From NCBI RefSeq assembly GCF_029589435.1, contig NZ_JARRAG010000003.1, positions 62,001 to 126,000 on the forward strand: a stretch of DNA of 64,000 nt, in the 5' to 3' direction. Below, piece after piece: positions 54,290 to 63,700 of this stretch. The stretch comes from Paludisphaera mucosa. GTDB lineage: Bacteria > Planctomycetota > Planctomycetia > Isosphaerales > Isosphaeraceae. The position numbers were made by a program, and so were the translations under genes. The notes below the pieces were generated by a model, which was not told the origin of the DNA, made no database searches, and worked only from the letters and a program-made list of their open reading frames with translations. Each line of letters opens with the position of its first letter. The stretch's first letter is position 1.

Positions 54290-54321
54290 CGCGCCGGAGA
54301 AGCGCTTCACCGATCTCGCCG

Positions 54322-54360
54322 GGGGGCGGGGCGATCAGGTCGCCCCGCCCCCGCTTTTTT
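54322..54360 (+). terminator. Strong intrinsic terminator
   Basis: Arms GGGGGCGGGGCGA (54322-54334) and TCGCCCCGCCCCC (54340-54352), a 13-bp G+C stem with a TCAGG loop, followed by GC and TTTTTT (54355-54360), 33 bases past the stop of the RGRF gene. It is the clearest rho-independent terminator in the window. Confidence 0.9.
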
Positions 54361-54399
54361 CGAACCCGACGGCGTCCCGAAAGTTGGATTTGTCATGGA

Positions 54400-54427
54400 T
54401 TGATCCGCGCGAAACATTTGGTATGGT
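54400..54427 (+). promoter_or_regulatory. Putative promoter of the A-A-B-B membrane protein gene
   Basis: TTGATC (54400-54405) and TATGGT (54422-54427) with a 16-base spacer in an A+T-rich patch, about 57 bases before the ATG at 54484. The same TATGGT -10 form occurs at 12275. Confidence 0.35.
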
Positions 54428-54483
54428 TCATTGGTTATTTTTCATGATCTCGCTCGAATCCGTCGTCGCGGGGGCCCAACCTC

Positions 54484-56973
54484 ATGGCCGTGAAGCTGAC
54501 GTGCCCGACCTGCGGGAAGGTCCTGACCCCCAGCGTCGACGTGTCCGGCAAGAAGGTGCGCTGCGGCGGCTGCGGCGAGACGTTCCGCGTCCCCGCGACG
54601 GCCGCGGCCACCACGCCAGCCGAGCCGTCGGCGCCCCCGAAGGCGGCGCGTCCCCCGCAGCCGAAGCCGCCGGCGGCGCCCCGCGAGGAGCCCGTCGCGC
54701 CACGGCCGAAGCCGGATTCGGAGTTCGAGCTGGCGGCGGTCCCCGAGGAGGTCTTGCCGCCGCGTCCGAGGCCGACCCCCAGGCCGAAGGTGGAGCCGAC
54801 GCCCGAGCCGGAGAGCGAGGGGCCGAACTGGAAGAAGATCGCCGGCTCGTCCCTCGCGGGGCTGCTCGCCGTCTACATGATCTACGTGGGCGTGGCTTCG
54901 ACCTACAAGATTTATAAGAGGTCGAACCGGGATGGGGACTCCGCGACCAACCTCGCGCCGGAATACGGGTCCAGGAGCGACCAGTCGCCGGAACTCCCCT
55001 ACACCTCGCCCGACGGGGCCTATCGGGTCGGCTTCCCGGAGACGCCGAATACGACCGAGACCACGCAGGAGACGCCCGTTGGGCCCCAGAAGCTCAGTAC
55101 GGCGATGCTCGCCAAGGGTCGCATCACCCGGGCCGTCTCCTGGTCGCAGTTCCCCCCTCAGCTGCTGGAACAGCATGGGCGGAATCCTCATGCCGCCGAC
55201 GCCATCCTCGATGGGGGCCTCAAGTCGGCGGCGTCGATGGGTTGGACGGTGCTCAAGCAAGAGCCGATCGCACTGGGGCCGCACACCGGCCGGGAGGTCC
55301 AGATCCGCGTCGACGCGACGGACGGCGGCGGGCCGGGGCTGGGCCTGATCCGATTCTTCCTGATCGGCGACCGCCTGTACCAGGTATTGATGATCGGGCC
55401 CGAAGGGACGGTCAAGCCCGAAGAACAGCGGGCGTTCGTGGGATCTTTCCAGCTTATCAGCCCGGTACCCGTGCTGGTCTCCCGGGAATCCGCAGGCCCG
55501 GTCGGGGGGTCGGGCCCGAAAGGTCCTGGCGCGGCTTACGAATCGCCCGACGGGGCCTACAAGGTCGCCTTCCCGGAGCCTCCGAAGACGAACGAGTGGC
55601 CGCAGAAGTCGATCGTGGGCGACGTGACCCTGCACACGGCGACGTTCGACAAGGGTGGAATCGCTCGGATGGTCGCCTGGGCGCAGTTCCCCGAGCAGGC
55701 CCTGCGCGAGAAGCGGCTCTCGGAGCTCCTCGATCAGGCCGTCCAATTCGGGGGGCCGGTCTCAAGGCGCCAGGAGAACGTGAATGCGATCGAGATGGGG
55801 CGGCATCCCGGCCGAGAGATCGAATTCCAGGACCTGCCTTACGCGGGGGCCATCCGCGTCCTCATCGCCGGCGATCGGCTCTACCACATTCGGATGACGG
55901 GCCGGGCGTCGGACATGGGCCCCGACGACGCGAAGGCCTTCGTGCGGTCGTTCGAGCTGGTCAAGGACTTCCCCGCGATCGTCTCCCATGACCCGGGCCG
56001 GTCTGCGGCCGAGATCGTGGCGGCCGCTCCGCCGACGTCTCCCGCCGCGCGGCCCGCTCGAATCCCGCCGAGGCCCCGGGACGACTCGGCGCCGCCGGCC
56101 CGATCGGCGGGCGGCGCGAGCGTCGCGGAGTTCGTCTTCGTGGACGACGACAAGGATAAGGTCGGCGAAAATGGAGGCGAGGCCGGCCGGCCCAACGGCC
56201 GGAACGACCTGCAATTCCGGGTCGCGCTCGAACTGCCGCCCGACGCGACGGTCGACGAGCTGAGCGTGTCCAGCAGCGACGGGAACCATCGCTGGGTCAC
56301 GCAGCCCAACGACCGATTCTGGTTCCTGGGCGTCGAGCGGGCCGGCACGCCGGCGATCTCCGGCTACGTCGACAAGGTCGGGACGTTCTCGGGCTCGCAG
56401 GCGTTCGACCTGTTCGCCCAGGGCGACCTCGGGCCGGGCGCGGTCTTCGTCTTCCAGGCGGCGCTGACGATCGGCGGGCAGCCGGTCGAGATCGGCGCGG
56501 AGTGCACGCGGCCCAGGCCCGAGTCGAAGTCCGGCGCGGTTGCGGCGGGGACGTCCAGCGGCGGGGCCTCGCTCGTTTCCGTGCGGTGGCTGAGCGACGT
56601 CGAGGACCGGGTCGGCGCGAACGGCCAGGACGCCGGCAAGTCCAACGGCGAGACCGACCAGCGCCTGAAGATCGAGGCCGAGCTTCCCGACCAGACCACG
56701 ATCGACAACGTGGTCGTCTCGGTTCGGGATTCGATCAACCACTGGGAGTCTCGGCCCAGCGACCGCTTCTGGACCGTGGCCGTCTACCGCGGCGACGACG
56801 CGGTCTCGACGGCCCACGTCGAGCCGGTCGGGACGTTCTCGGGCAGGCAGGCGTTCGACCTCTACGTGAACGGCGGCTTCGGGGTGCGGTCGGGCTCGCT
56901 ATTCGACGTCGAGCTGGAGCTGTCGATCGCCGGCGCGAAGCACGCGGTCAAGGGGACGTGCGAGCGGCCCTGA
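54484..56973 (+). CDS. Membrane protein with zinc ribbon and A-A-B-B repeated domains
   Basis: 829 residues. The N-terminus is a zinc ribbon of MJ0042 type (Cys7-x2-Cys10, Cys27-x2-Cys30), then a long Pro/Glu linker, and one membrane helix near 119-139. Outside the helix two related ~165-residue domains follow, starting with SPDGAYRVGFP near 176 and SPDGAYKVAFP near 355, each with an 'RAVSWSQFP' / 'RMVAWAQFP' strand. Then two related ~130-residue domains start near 548 (VAEFVFVDDDKDKVG) and 697 (LVSVRWLSDVEDRVG), each with a VGTFSGxQAFDLYV-type strand. The last pair is all-beta and unassigned. Function unknown; the ribbon would be cytoplasmic and the repeats extracytoplasmic. Confidence 0.78.
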   Translation: MAVKLTCPTCGKVLTPSVDVSGKKVRCGGCGETFRVPATAAATTPAEPSAPPKAARPPQPKPPAAPREEPVAPRPKPDSEFELAAVPEEVLPPRPRPTPRPKVEPTPEPESEGPNWKKIAGSSLAGLLAVYMIYVGVASTYKIYKRSNRDGDSATNLAPEYGSRSDQSPELPYTSPDGAYRVGFPETPNTTETTQETPVGPQKLSTAMLAKGRITRAVSWSQFPPQLLEQHGRNPHAADAILDGGLKSAASMGWTVLKQEPIALGPHTGREVQIRVDATDGGGPGLGLIRFFLIGDRLYQVLMIGPEGTVKPEEQRAFVGSFQLISPVPVLVSRESAGPVGGSGPKGPGAAYESPDGAYKVAFPEPPKTNEWPQKSIVGDVTLHTATFDKGGIARMVAWAQFPEQALREKRLSELLDQAVQFGGPVSRRQENVNAIEMGRHPGREIEFQDLPYAGAIRVLIAGDRLYHIRMTGRASDMGPDDAKAFVRSFELVKDFPAIVSHDPGRSAAEIVAAAPPTSPAARPARIPPRPRDDSAPPARSAGGASVAEFVFVDDDKDKVGENGGEAGRPNGRNDLQFRVALELPPDATVDELSVSSSDGNHRWVTQPNDRFWFLGVERAGTPAISGYVDKVGTFSGSQAFDLFAQGDLGPGAVFVFQAALTIGGQPVEIGAECTRPRPESKSGAVAAGTSSGGASLVSVRWLSDVEDRVGANGQDAGKSNGETDQRLKIEAELPDQTTIDNVVVSVRDSINHWESRPSDRFWTVAVYRGDDAVSTAHVEPVGTFSGRQAFDLYVNGGFGVRSGSLFDVELELSIAGAKHAVKGTCERP

Positions 56974-56988
56974 TCGGGTGGCGTCGCG

Positions 56989-57645
56989 TCACGACCGCAG
57001 GACGTCGGTCACGCCGTTGGTCTCGATCCGGCCCTGGAAGCTGACGCCGGCCTGGCCGGCCCGCGCGCGGGACGACCCGCCGGGCTGGTAGCGGATGTCG
57101 ACGGTCCCCTCGCCGACGGCCCCGCTGAACGTGCCGCCGCTGGAGCCGTTCACGGTCCAGGTGAAGCGCCGGGGTCGGCCGGCGGCGTCGAGCGAGGACG
57201 TGTCGCCCTGGAGGTCGAGGACGAGCAGGTTCCCCGAGTTGCCGACGTTCTTCACGATCAGGGCGGCGATCCCCGTCGTCGCGCCGGCCGGGTCGACGGG
57301 CGTGTAGAGGGCCATCTGCAGGTCGCCGTGGACGAAGGCGCTGGAGCCGCCGCCCCCCTTGAGATAGAACTGCGCCGCCTGGTCGGTGAAGCGCCCGGGT
57401 CCGGTCGTGAACGGGCCGGAGAACTTGGCGACGAACTTCTGGCGGGCCAGCTCGCGGGGCGTCGGCGTGCGGGCGTCGAGCGCCGTCGTCGGGCTCGCCG
57501 ACGAGGAGAGCAGCGAGCCCAGGTCGATCGCCGCGACGGGCCCGCCGAGGAGCGACGGCGCCGTGGGCAGGTCGCGGCCCTCCAGCCGTTCGATCGCGGG
57601 GCGGGCGCGTCGGCCGCCGCCCTTCTTGCCATGTCCCATGCCCAT
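56989..57645 (-). CDS. Uncharacterised protein with the planctomycete LExLxxR N-terminal motif
   Basis: 218 residues from the ATG at 57645, with GGAAGGAG upstream; the in-frame extension is the wrong frame of the TolC gene. The start is GMGHGKKGGGRRARPA, basic, then IERLEGRDLPTAP, the same kind of motif as in the RTX-like protein at 44998. The body is beta-rich (FYLKGGGGSSAFVHGDLQMAL, RRFTWTVNGSSGGTFSGAVG, VSFQGRIETNGV). No known domain. It is the last gene after the efflux operon on the same strand, 26 bases past the TolC gene start-to-stop spacing, and convergent with the A-A-B-B gene. Confidence 0.7.
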   Translation of the reverse strand: MGMGHGKKGGGRRARPAIERLEGRDLPTAPSLLGGPVAAIDLGSLLSSSASPTTALDARTPTPRELARQKFVAKFSGPFTTGPGRFTDQAAQFYLKGGGGSSAFVHGDLQMALYTPVDPAGATTGIAALIVKNVGNSGNLLVLDLQGDTSSLDAAGRPRRFTWTVNGSSGGTFSGAVGEGTVDIRYQPGGSSRARAGQAGVSFQGRIETNGVTDVLRS

Positions 57646-57671
57646 CCGCGTGCGGCTCCTTCCTCGGTTCG

Positions 57672-59273
57672 TCACGGTAAGATCCGGGACCCGACCGCCG
57701 TGTTCAGGTCGAGCATGGCCCGGCGGTGGCGGACCAGGCCGTCGCGGTACTGGCGGACGGCGTCGTTGTACTGGCGCTGGGCCTCGAGGTATTCGAGCGC
57801 GTCGGCCTCGCCGCCCTGGAAGCGGCGGAAGGCGGCGTCGCGGACCTTGCGCGACGCCGGCAGGACCTCGCCCTCCAGCTCCAGGACGCCGTCGCGGCTG
57901 AGCTCGAATTCCCTGACCGCCTCCTCGGCCTCGTTGGCCACCTGCCGCTCGATCTCGGCGAGCTCGATCCGCGTCTGGGAGGCGTTCGACTTCGCCCGCG
58001 CGATGTTCCCCTGGTTGCGGTTGTAGAGGGGCAGGGGGACGGTCACGCCGACTGCCCAGGACGTCGGACTCTTGAGCCCGAAGGGCCGGTTGTCCTGGTA
58101 CGTGTAGGGCTGGGCGAGCACGTAGACGTCCGAGTACCGCTCGGCGTGGGCGAGCTTCACGTCGGCGTCGGCGCGGGTCACCCCCAGGCGGTAAGCGTTC
58201 AGGTCGGGCCGCGACGCGAGGGCCGTCTCGATCAGCGACTCCAGCGGCGTCGGCAGCTCGGCGACGTCGCGCAGGGTGGCCTGCACCTGGAGCGACTCCG
58301 CGCCGGCGCGGGGGATGTTCAGGACGACGGCGAGAGCCCGGGTCGTGCGGCCGAGGGCCTGGGTCGCCTCGCGGACCTGGAACTGGGCCTGCTCGACCTG
58401 GGCGCCGAGGGCGTCGGTGGTCGACTCGGTGATTTGCCCCTTCTCCAGCAGCTCCCGGTTCAGGTTGAGGAGCTTGGTGATCCCCGCGGCGTAGGCCCGG
58501 CTGTAGCGGAGCGTCTCCTCGGCCGCGACGACGTCGACGTAGGCGGTGTAGAGGTTGTCGATCTGGAGCCGGACGGCGTCCTGGAACTGGGCCTCGGTGA
58601 CGCGCTTCGCCTTCACGGCGGCCTCGGTGCGGGCGCGCCGCTTGCGGCTCACGTCGACGGGATAGGTGATGTTGAGGTCGTACTGCGTCGGCCCGCCGGG
58701 CCGGTCGCGGCTGAACCGGCCGTAGGGGACGAACTGGGTGTCGGCGTAGAGCGCCGGGTTCGCCCGAAGGCTCGCCGTGAGCACGTCGGCCTGGGCCTGG
58801 TCGATCTCGTGCCGGAGGGCCAGCAGGTTCAGGTTCTGCTGCACGAGCCGCTCGATCGCGCCGTCGAGGGTCAGGCCGCCGGGCCGGTCCGCGGCCTGGG
58901 GGCCGGCGGGGAGCTCGAGCTCCCCGTAGCGGGGGACGTTCGCCGGCTCGAGCGCCCGGGGCTGGAACCGGGCCGACGGCTCGCGCGACTGGATCGCCGT
59001 GGACGGGCTCAGAGCCCCGACGGGGGCGCGGCTCGCCGACGGCCCCAGGCGTCCGCCGATCGGACGATCCTGCTGCGAGCCAGGGGTCGCGTCGAACGCC
59101 GAGATCCCGGCCGAGCCGATCGGGGCCCCGAGCCGGCCGCGCGATCCGAGCATGCCCGGCGGCCCCTGGACGTCGACCGTCGGCCCCTGGGCGACGCACG
59201 GGCGGCCCGCCGCGAGGAGGGCCAGGGCCCCGGCCGCGAGCAGGGCGCGGGCGGCTCTGATGGTTGGCTTCAT
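57672..59273 (-). CDS. TolC-family outer-membrane efflux protein
   Basis: Outer-membrane channel of the metal efflux system, 533 residues. A signal peptide (RAARALLAAGALALLAAG) is followed by a ~100-residue Pro/Gly/Arg-rich linker not found in standard CusC/CzcC proteins. Two repeated helical OEP halves follow from about residue 125 (LTLDGAIERLVQQNLNLLALRHEI) and 305. They contain alternating coiled-coil segments and YSRAYAAGITKLLNLNRELLEKGQITESTTDALGAQ-type repeats. It is the third gene after RND pump and adaptor; the start at 59273 has GGGAG upstream. Confidence 0.87.
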   Translation of the reverse strand: MKPTIRAARALLAAGALALLAAGRPCVAQGPTVDVQGPPGMLGSRGRLGAPIGSAGISAFDATPGSQQDRPIGGRLGPSASRAPVGALSPSTAIQSREPSARFQPRALEPANVPRYGELELPAGPQAADRPGGLTLDGAIERLVQQNLNLLALRHEIDQAQADVLTASLRANPALYADTQFVPYGRFSRDRPGGPTQYDLNITYPVDVSRKRRARTEAAVKAKRVTEAQFQDAVRLQIDNLYTAYVDVVAAEETLRYSRAYAAGITKLLNLNRELLEKGQITESTTDALGAQVEQAQFQVREATQALGRTTRALAVVLNIPRAGAESLQVQATLRDVAELPTPLESLIETALASRPDLNAYRLGVTRADADVKLAHAERYSDVYVLAQPYTYQDNRPFGLKSPTSWAVGVTVPLPLYNRNQGNIARAKSNASQTRIELAEIERQVANEAEEAVREFELSRDGVLELEGEVLPASRKVRDAAFRRFQGGEADALEYLEAQRQYNDAVRQYRDGLVRHRRAMLDLNTAVGSRILP

Positions 59274-59415
59274 GCCCCCGGTGACTCCCGAGACGTCGAC
59301 GCCGATCCTGCGCCTCGCCGGACGTGCGGCGGGGATGATCCGGCCGCGCCGGTTTGTGGAAGGTATCGGCTTTTGCGGGTCGCGCGGATGAGCGGAAGGG
59401 CTCCGGTCGTCCGGA

Positions 59416-60780
59416 TCAGTTCGCCTCCGGGCTCGCGGTGGCGGCCGCTCCGGTGGCGACCGTCTGCAGGTCCTCGTACATCTGGGCCAGGATGAGCGCC
59501 CCCACGTTCGCGACCTTCTCGCCCGCCTTGAGGCCGGCGGCGATCACGGCGCGGTCGTCCGTCTCCTGCGCGACCGAGACCGACCGACGTTCGAACCGGC
59601 CGGGGTCGTCCGGGGCCTGCACGTAGACGTGCGAGCGGCCGTCGCCGACGACCAGGGCGGTCCGGGGTGCCACCACGTAGCCGGAGACGGGGGGGATCGC
59701 CAGCATCCCCCGCACGAGCATGTCCGACTTGTACTCGCCGTCGGCGTTCGGGATCGACGTGCGGATGCGCACGGCGTGGGTCGCGGGGTCGACCCGATTC
59801 GAGATGTATTCGACCTTCCCCAGCACCTTCTGGTCGCGGAAGGGGAACTGGATCTCCCAGTCCTGCCCCAACCTCACGAGTCCGAGGTCGCTCTCGAAGA
59901 CGTTCCCCCAGACCCAGAGGCGGTCCAGGGGGGCGATGACCAGCAGGGTGTCGTTCTCGTCGTAGAGGTTCCCCACCGCGACGTCGCGGCTGATGACCAG
60001 GCCGTCTCCCGGCGAGCGCAGCGTCAGCCGGGCTTTCTGCGACCCGGACTCCTTCTCCGCCCTCTCGACGTCCTCGTCCGACAGGCCGTACACCAGCAGC
60101 TTGTCGCGGGCGACCTCGTACTCCTGGTGGTTCTTCATCTCGTTGTTCTTGGTCTCGTCGTAGAGCTGCTGCGAGACGGTCTTCGACTGCAGGAGCGACC
60201 CGCGGATCTCGACGAGCTTCTTGTCGTAGAGCCACTGGATCCGCTCGATCTCGTAGACGCTCTTGGCCTCGGCCAGCTCGGTGCTGTAGAGGTCGATCAG
60301 CGGCTCGCCCTTCTTCACCGACTGGCCGACCGTGGCGTGCACCTTGTCGACCCGGCCCTTGAACATGGGACGGACCTTGGTGAGCGTGTCGGAGATGTAC
60401 TCGGTCGTCCCCAGCAGCTCGAGCCGGATGGGCCGGACCTGCGGCTTCACCTCGACGGTCTGGACGTCGAGCGCGGCGCGGGCGGCCTCGGTGAGCCGGA
60501 GCGAGCCGTCCCAGGGCCCCGCGGGGCCGGCGGCCTCGGCGGGCGGCGCAGGGGGCGCCTTCGGGCCCGTCCCGGAGAGCGAACGCCAGGCCTTGCCGAC
60601 CTCGGCGGGATACTTCCACGCGCCGTACGCCGCCGCGCCGAGGAGGGCCAGGACGACGACGCGCCGCAGGAGGCGGGCCGGGGACCGGCGGGGCCGAGGG
60701 GCCTCGGGGGCGGGGGCCGCGGCCGCGGGAGCCGCGACCTGGCCCGGGCGATCGGCCGCCGCCGATGATGGGGTCGTCAT
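59416..60780 (-). CDS. RND efflux periplasmic adaptor (CusB/CzcB type)
   Basis: Membrane-fusion protein linking the RND pump to the TolC channel, 454 residues. A single N-terminal membrane helix near 38-58 follows an Ala/Pro-rich leader. The body shows the barrel-sandwich/lipoyl segment (VHATVGQSVKKGEPLIDLYS near 145), an alpha-hairpin with long helices, a beta-barrel (GNLYDENDTLLVIAPLDRLWVWGNVFESDLG) and a C-terminal membrane-proximal domain. There is no His/Met-rich metal-binding N-terminus as in some CusB/CzcB proteins. It starts nine bases after the pump gene stop. Confidence 0.9.
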   Translation of the reverse strand: MTTPSSAAADRPGQVAAPAAAAPAPEAPRPRRSPARLLRRVVVLALLGAAAYGAWKYPAEVGKAWRSLSGTGPKAPPAPPAEAAGPAGPWDGSLRLTEAARAALDVQTVEVKPQVRPIRLELLGTTEYISDTLTKVRPMFKGRVDKVHATVGQSVKKGEPLIDLYSTELAEAKSVYEIERIQWLYDKKLVEIRGSLLQSKTVSQQLYDETKNNEMKNHQEYEVARDKLLVYGLSDEDVERAEKESGSQKARLTLRSPGDGLVISRDVAVGNLYDENDTLLVIAPLDRLWVWGNVFESDLGLVRLGQDWEIQFPFRDQKVLGKVEYISNRVDPATHAVRIRTSIPNADGEYKSDMLVRGMLAIPPVSGYVVAPRTALVVGDGRSHVYVQAPDDPGRFERRSVSVAQETDDRAVIAAGLKAGEKVANVGALILAQMYEDLQTVATGAAATASPEAN

Positions 60781-60789
60781 GCGCGGGCC

Positions 60790-63700
60790 TCAGAGATCCT
60801 CGGCCGGGCTCGGGCCGCGGGCCGGGAAGTAGGTGTAGAGGACGGGGATGAGGAACTGCGGGAGGAACATCGCGACGAACATCCCCCCCACCACGACGAT
60901 CGCCAGCGGCTTCTGGGCCTGCGAGCCCACCGAGTCGGCGAGCGCGGCGGGGAGGAGCCCCAGGATGGCCGTGAGCGAGATCATGACGACGGGCCGCAGG
61001 AGGGCCGTCGAGCCCCGCTCGACGGTCTCACGCACCGGCACGCCCGCGGCGCGCATGCGGTTGTAGTCGTTGACGAGCAGCACGCCGTTCTGGACCACGA
61101 CGCCGAAGATCGAGATGAAGCCCACGGCGGCCGAGATGCTGAAGGCCGTGCCGGTCAGCCGCAGGGCCCAGATCCCGCCCATCATCGCCGTCACGACCCC
61201 GGCCATCACGAGCAGGGCGTCCTTCATCGAGCTGAACATCGTGTAGAGGAGCACCAGGATCAGCACGATCGAGAGCGGGACCGTCACCATCAGCCGCCGG
61301 TTCGCCTCCTGCATCTGGGCGAACTCGCCCGACCACTCGACGCGATAGCCCGGCGGCAGCTTCGCCCCGGAGGCCGGGTCGTCGACCTTGCGTCGCGCCT
61401 CCTCGATGGCCGAGGCCAGGTCCCGGCCGTGGACGCTGAACTTGATGGGGATGTAGCGGCGGTTGTTCTCGCGGTAGATGTACGCCGCCCCCGACTTGTG
61501 GGGCTCGATCGCGGCCAGGTGCGAGAGCGGGATCCGCGCCCCGGGCTTGCCGTCGCGGCCCGGCAGGTCCACCGGGATGCGGCCGATGTCGTCGGGGTCG
61601 TCGCGGAGGTCCTGGGGGAACCGCAGGACGATCTCGTAGCGCTTCTCGCCCTCCACCATCTCGGAGAAGGCCCGGCCGCCGATGGCGACCTGGACGACGT
61701 CCTCGACGTCCTCGACGTTCACCCCGTAGCGGGCGCACGCCCGGCGGTCGATGCGGACCTCCAGGTTGGGCTGGCCGACGATGTGGAAGAGGCCCACGTT
61801 CTCGATCCCCGGGATCGCCCGCAGCGCGTTCACGACCCGCTGGCCGACCTCCTCGAGCTTCTCCAGCTCGCCGCCGAAGAGCTTGACCGAGTTGGCCCCC
61901 TTGATGCCCGAGAGGGCCTCGTCGATGTTGTCGCGGATGAGCTGCGAGAAGCTGAAGCTCAGGCCCGGGAAGTCGGCGAACTTCGCGGTCAGCTCGGCCT
62001 CGAGCTTCTTCCGCGTCATCCCCGGCCGCCACTCCTCCATGGGCCGCAGCGGCACGTTGAACTCGACGTTGAAGAAGCTGGTGACGTCGGTGCCGTCGTC
62101 GGGCCGGCCGACCTGCGACATCACCCCCCGGACCTCGGGGACCGACGCGATGACCCGGCGGAGCCGGGGCGCCATCCGGGCCGCCTCCTCGCGCGAGACG
62201 GTCCGCGGCATCAAAGCCCGGATCCAGAGGTTCCCCTCCTCCAGCTCGGGCATGAACTCTGCCCCCAGGCCCGGCAGCAGCGAGATCGTGTACGCCAGCA
62301 GCCCGGCCGAGGCGAGCAGCACGATCGGCCGGCGGCCCAGCGCCCCGCGGAGCGCGGCGGAGTACACCGACTTCAGCGCGCGGTCGACGAGGGTGTCCTT
62401 CTCCTCGGTCTTGTTGCGGAAGAAGATCGAGCAGAGGACCGGGGCCAGCGTCAGGGAGACGAGCAGCGCCCCCAGGATCGAGAACGCGTAGGTCGCGGCC
62501 ATCGGCCCGAAGAGCGCCCCGGCCGGGCCGCTCATCGCGAAGAGCGGCACGAAGGCGCAGATGATGATCATCGTCGAGAAGAAGATCGGCCGCTCGACCC
62601 CGTGCGAGGCCTCGGCGATCCGGTCGATCAGCGGCCGGGAACGGTCGGCCCCCGGCTCGGTGATGTGCCGGTAGATCGTCTCGACGATGATGACCGAGCT
62701 GTCGACGATGATCCCGAAGTCGACCGCCCCGATCGAAAGCAGGTTGGCCGACCTCCCCTGCGCGAAGAGGACCGAGATCGCGAACAGCAGCGCCAGGGGG
62801 ATGACCAGGGCGACGATCGCCGCGCTCGCCAGGTCGCCCAGGAAGACGAAGAGGACCGCGACGACCAGGCCGACGCCGATCAGCAGGTTGTGCAGCACGT
62901 TGTGGGTCGTGACGTGCACCAGGTCGGTCCGCTGGTTGAACGCCCGGATCCGCATGCCTTCGGGCAGCAGCTTCTCGCGCTCCATCTCCTCGATCTTGGC
63001 GACGACCGCCTCGGCGGTGGGGAGCGACTTCTCCCCCTTCCGCATCATGACGATCCCCTCGACGACGTCGTCCTCGCCGCCGCGGCCCACGATCCCCAGC
63101 CGAGGCCGGTTGCCGACGATCACCTTGGCGACCTGGCGGACGAAGATCGGCGTGCCGTCCTGGGCCGACGTGATGATCACGTCCCGGATGTCGTCGAGCT
63201 TCTCGGCCTCGATCGCCGGGGCCTGCGCGAGGTTGGCCGGGTCGAGCGGGTCCCGGCCGCCGCCGAGCAGGCCGACGGCCCGCACGTTGTGGGCCTGGGT
63301 GCCGAGGGTCAGCAGGTCGCCGCCGACGTTGGCGTTCGAACGCGCGATGGCGTCCTCCACCTGCTGCATCGTCACGCCGTACTGCTTGAGCAGCCGGGTG
63401 TCCAGCAGGACCTGATACTGCTTGACCGTCCCGCCGAAGCCGACCACGTCGATGACGCCGGGCACCTGCTTCAGGGTGCGGTTGACCACCCAGTCCTGGA
63501 CGGCCTTGAGCTGGTTCGTCGTGTAGGCGGGCCCTTCGAGGACGTAGCGGATGATCTCGCCGGTGGGGCTCCACGGCGAGAGGCCGGGCTTGACCCCCGC
63601 CGGCAGGTCCACCGCGGCCAGCCGGTTCAGGACCTCCTGGCGGGCGGCCCCGTAATCGGTCCCGTAGGCGAACTGGCACTTCACGTCGTTCAGGCCCGCG

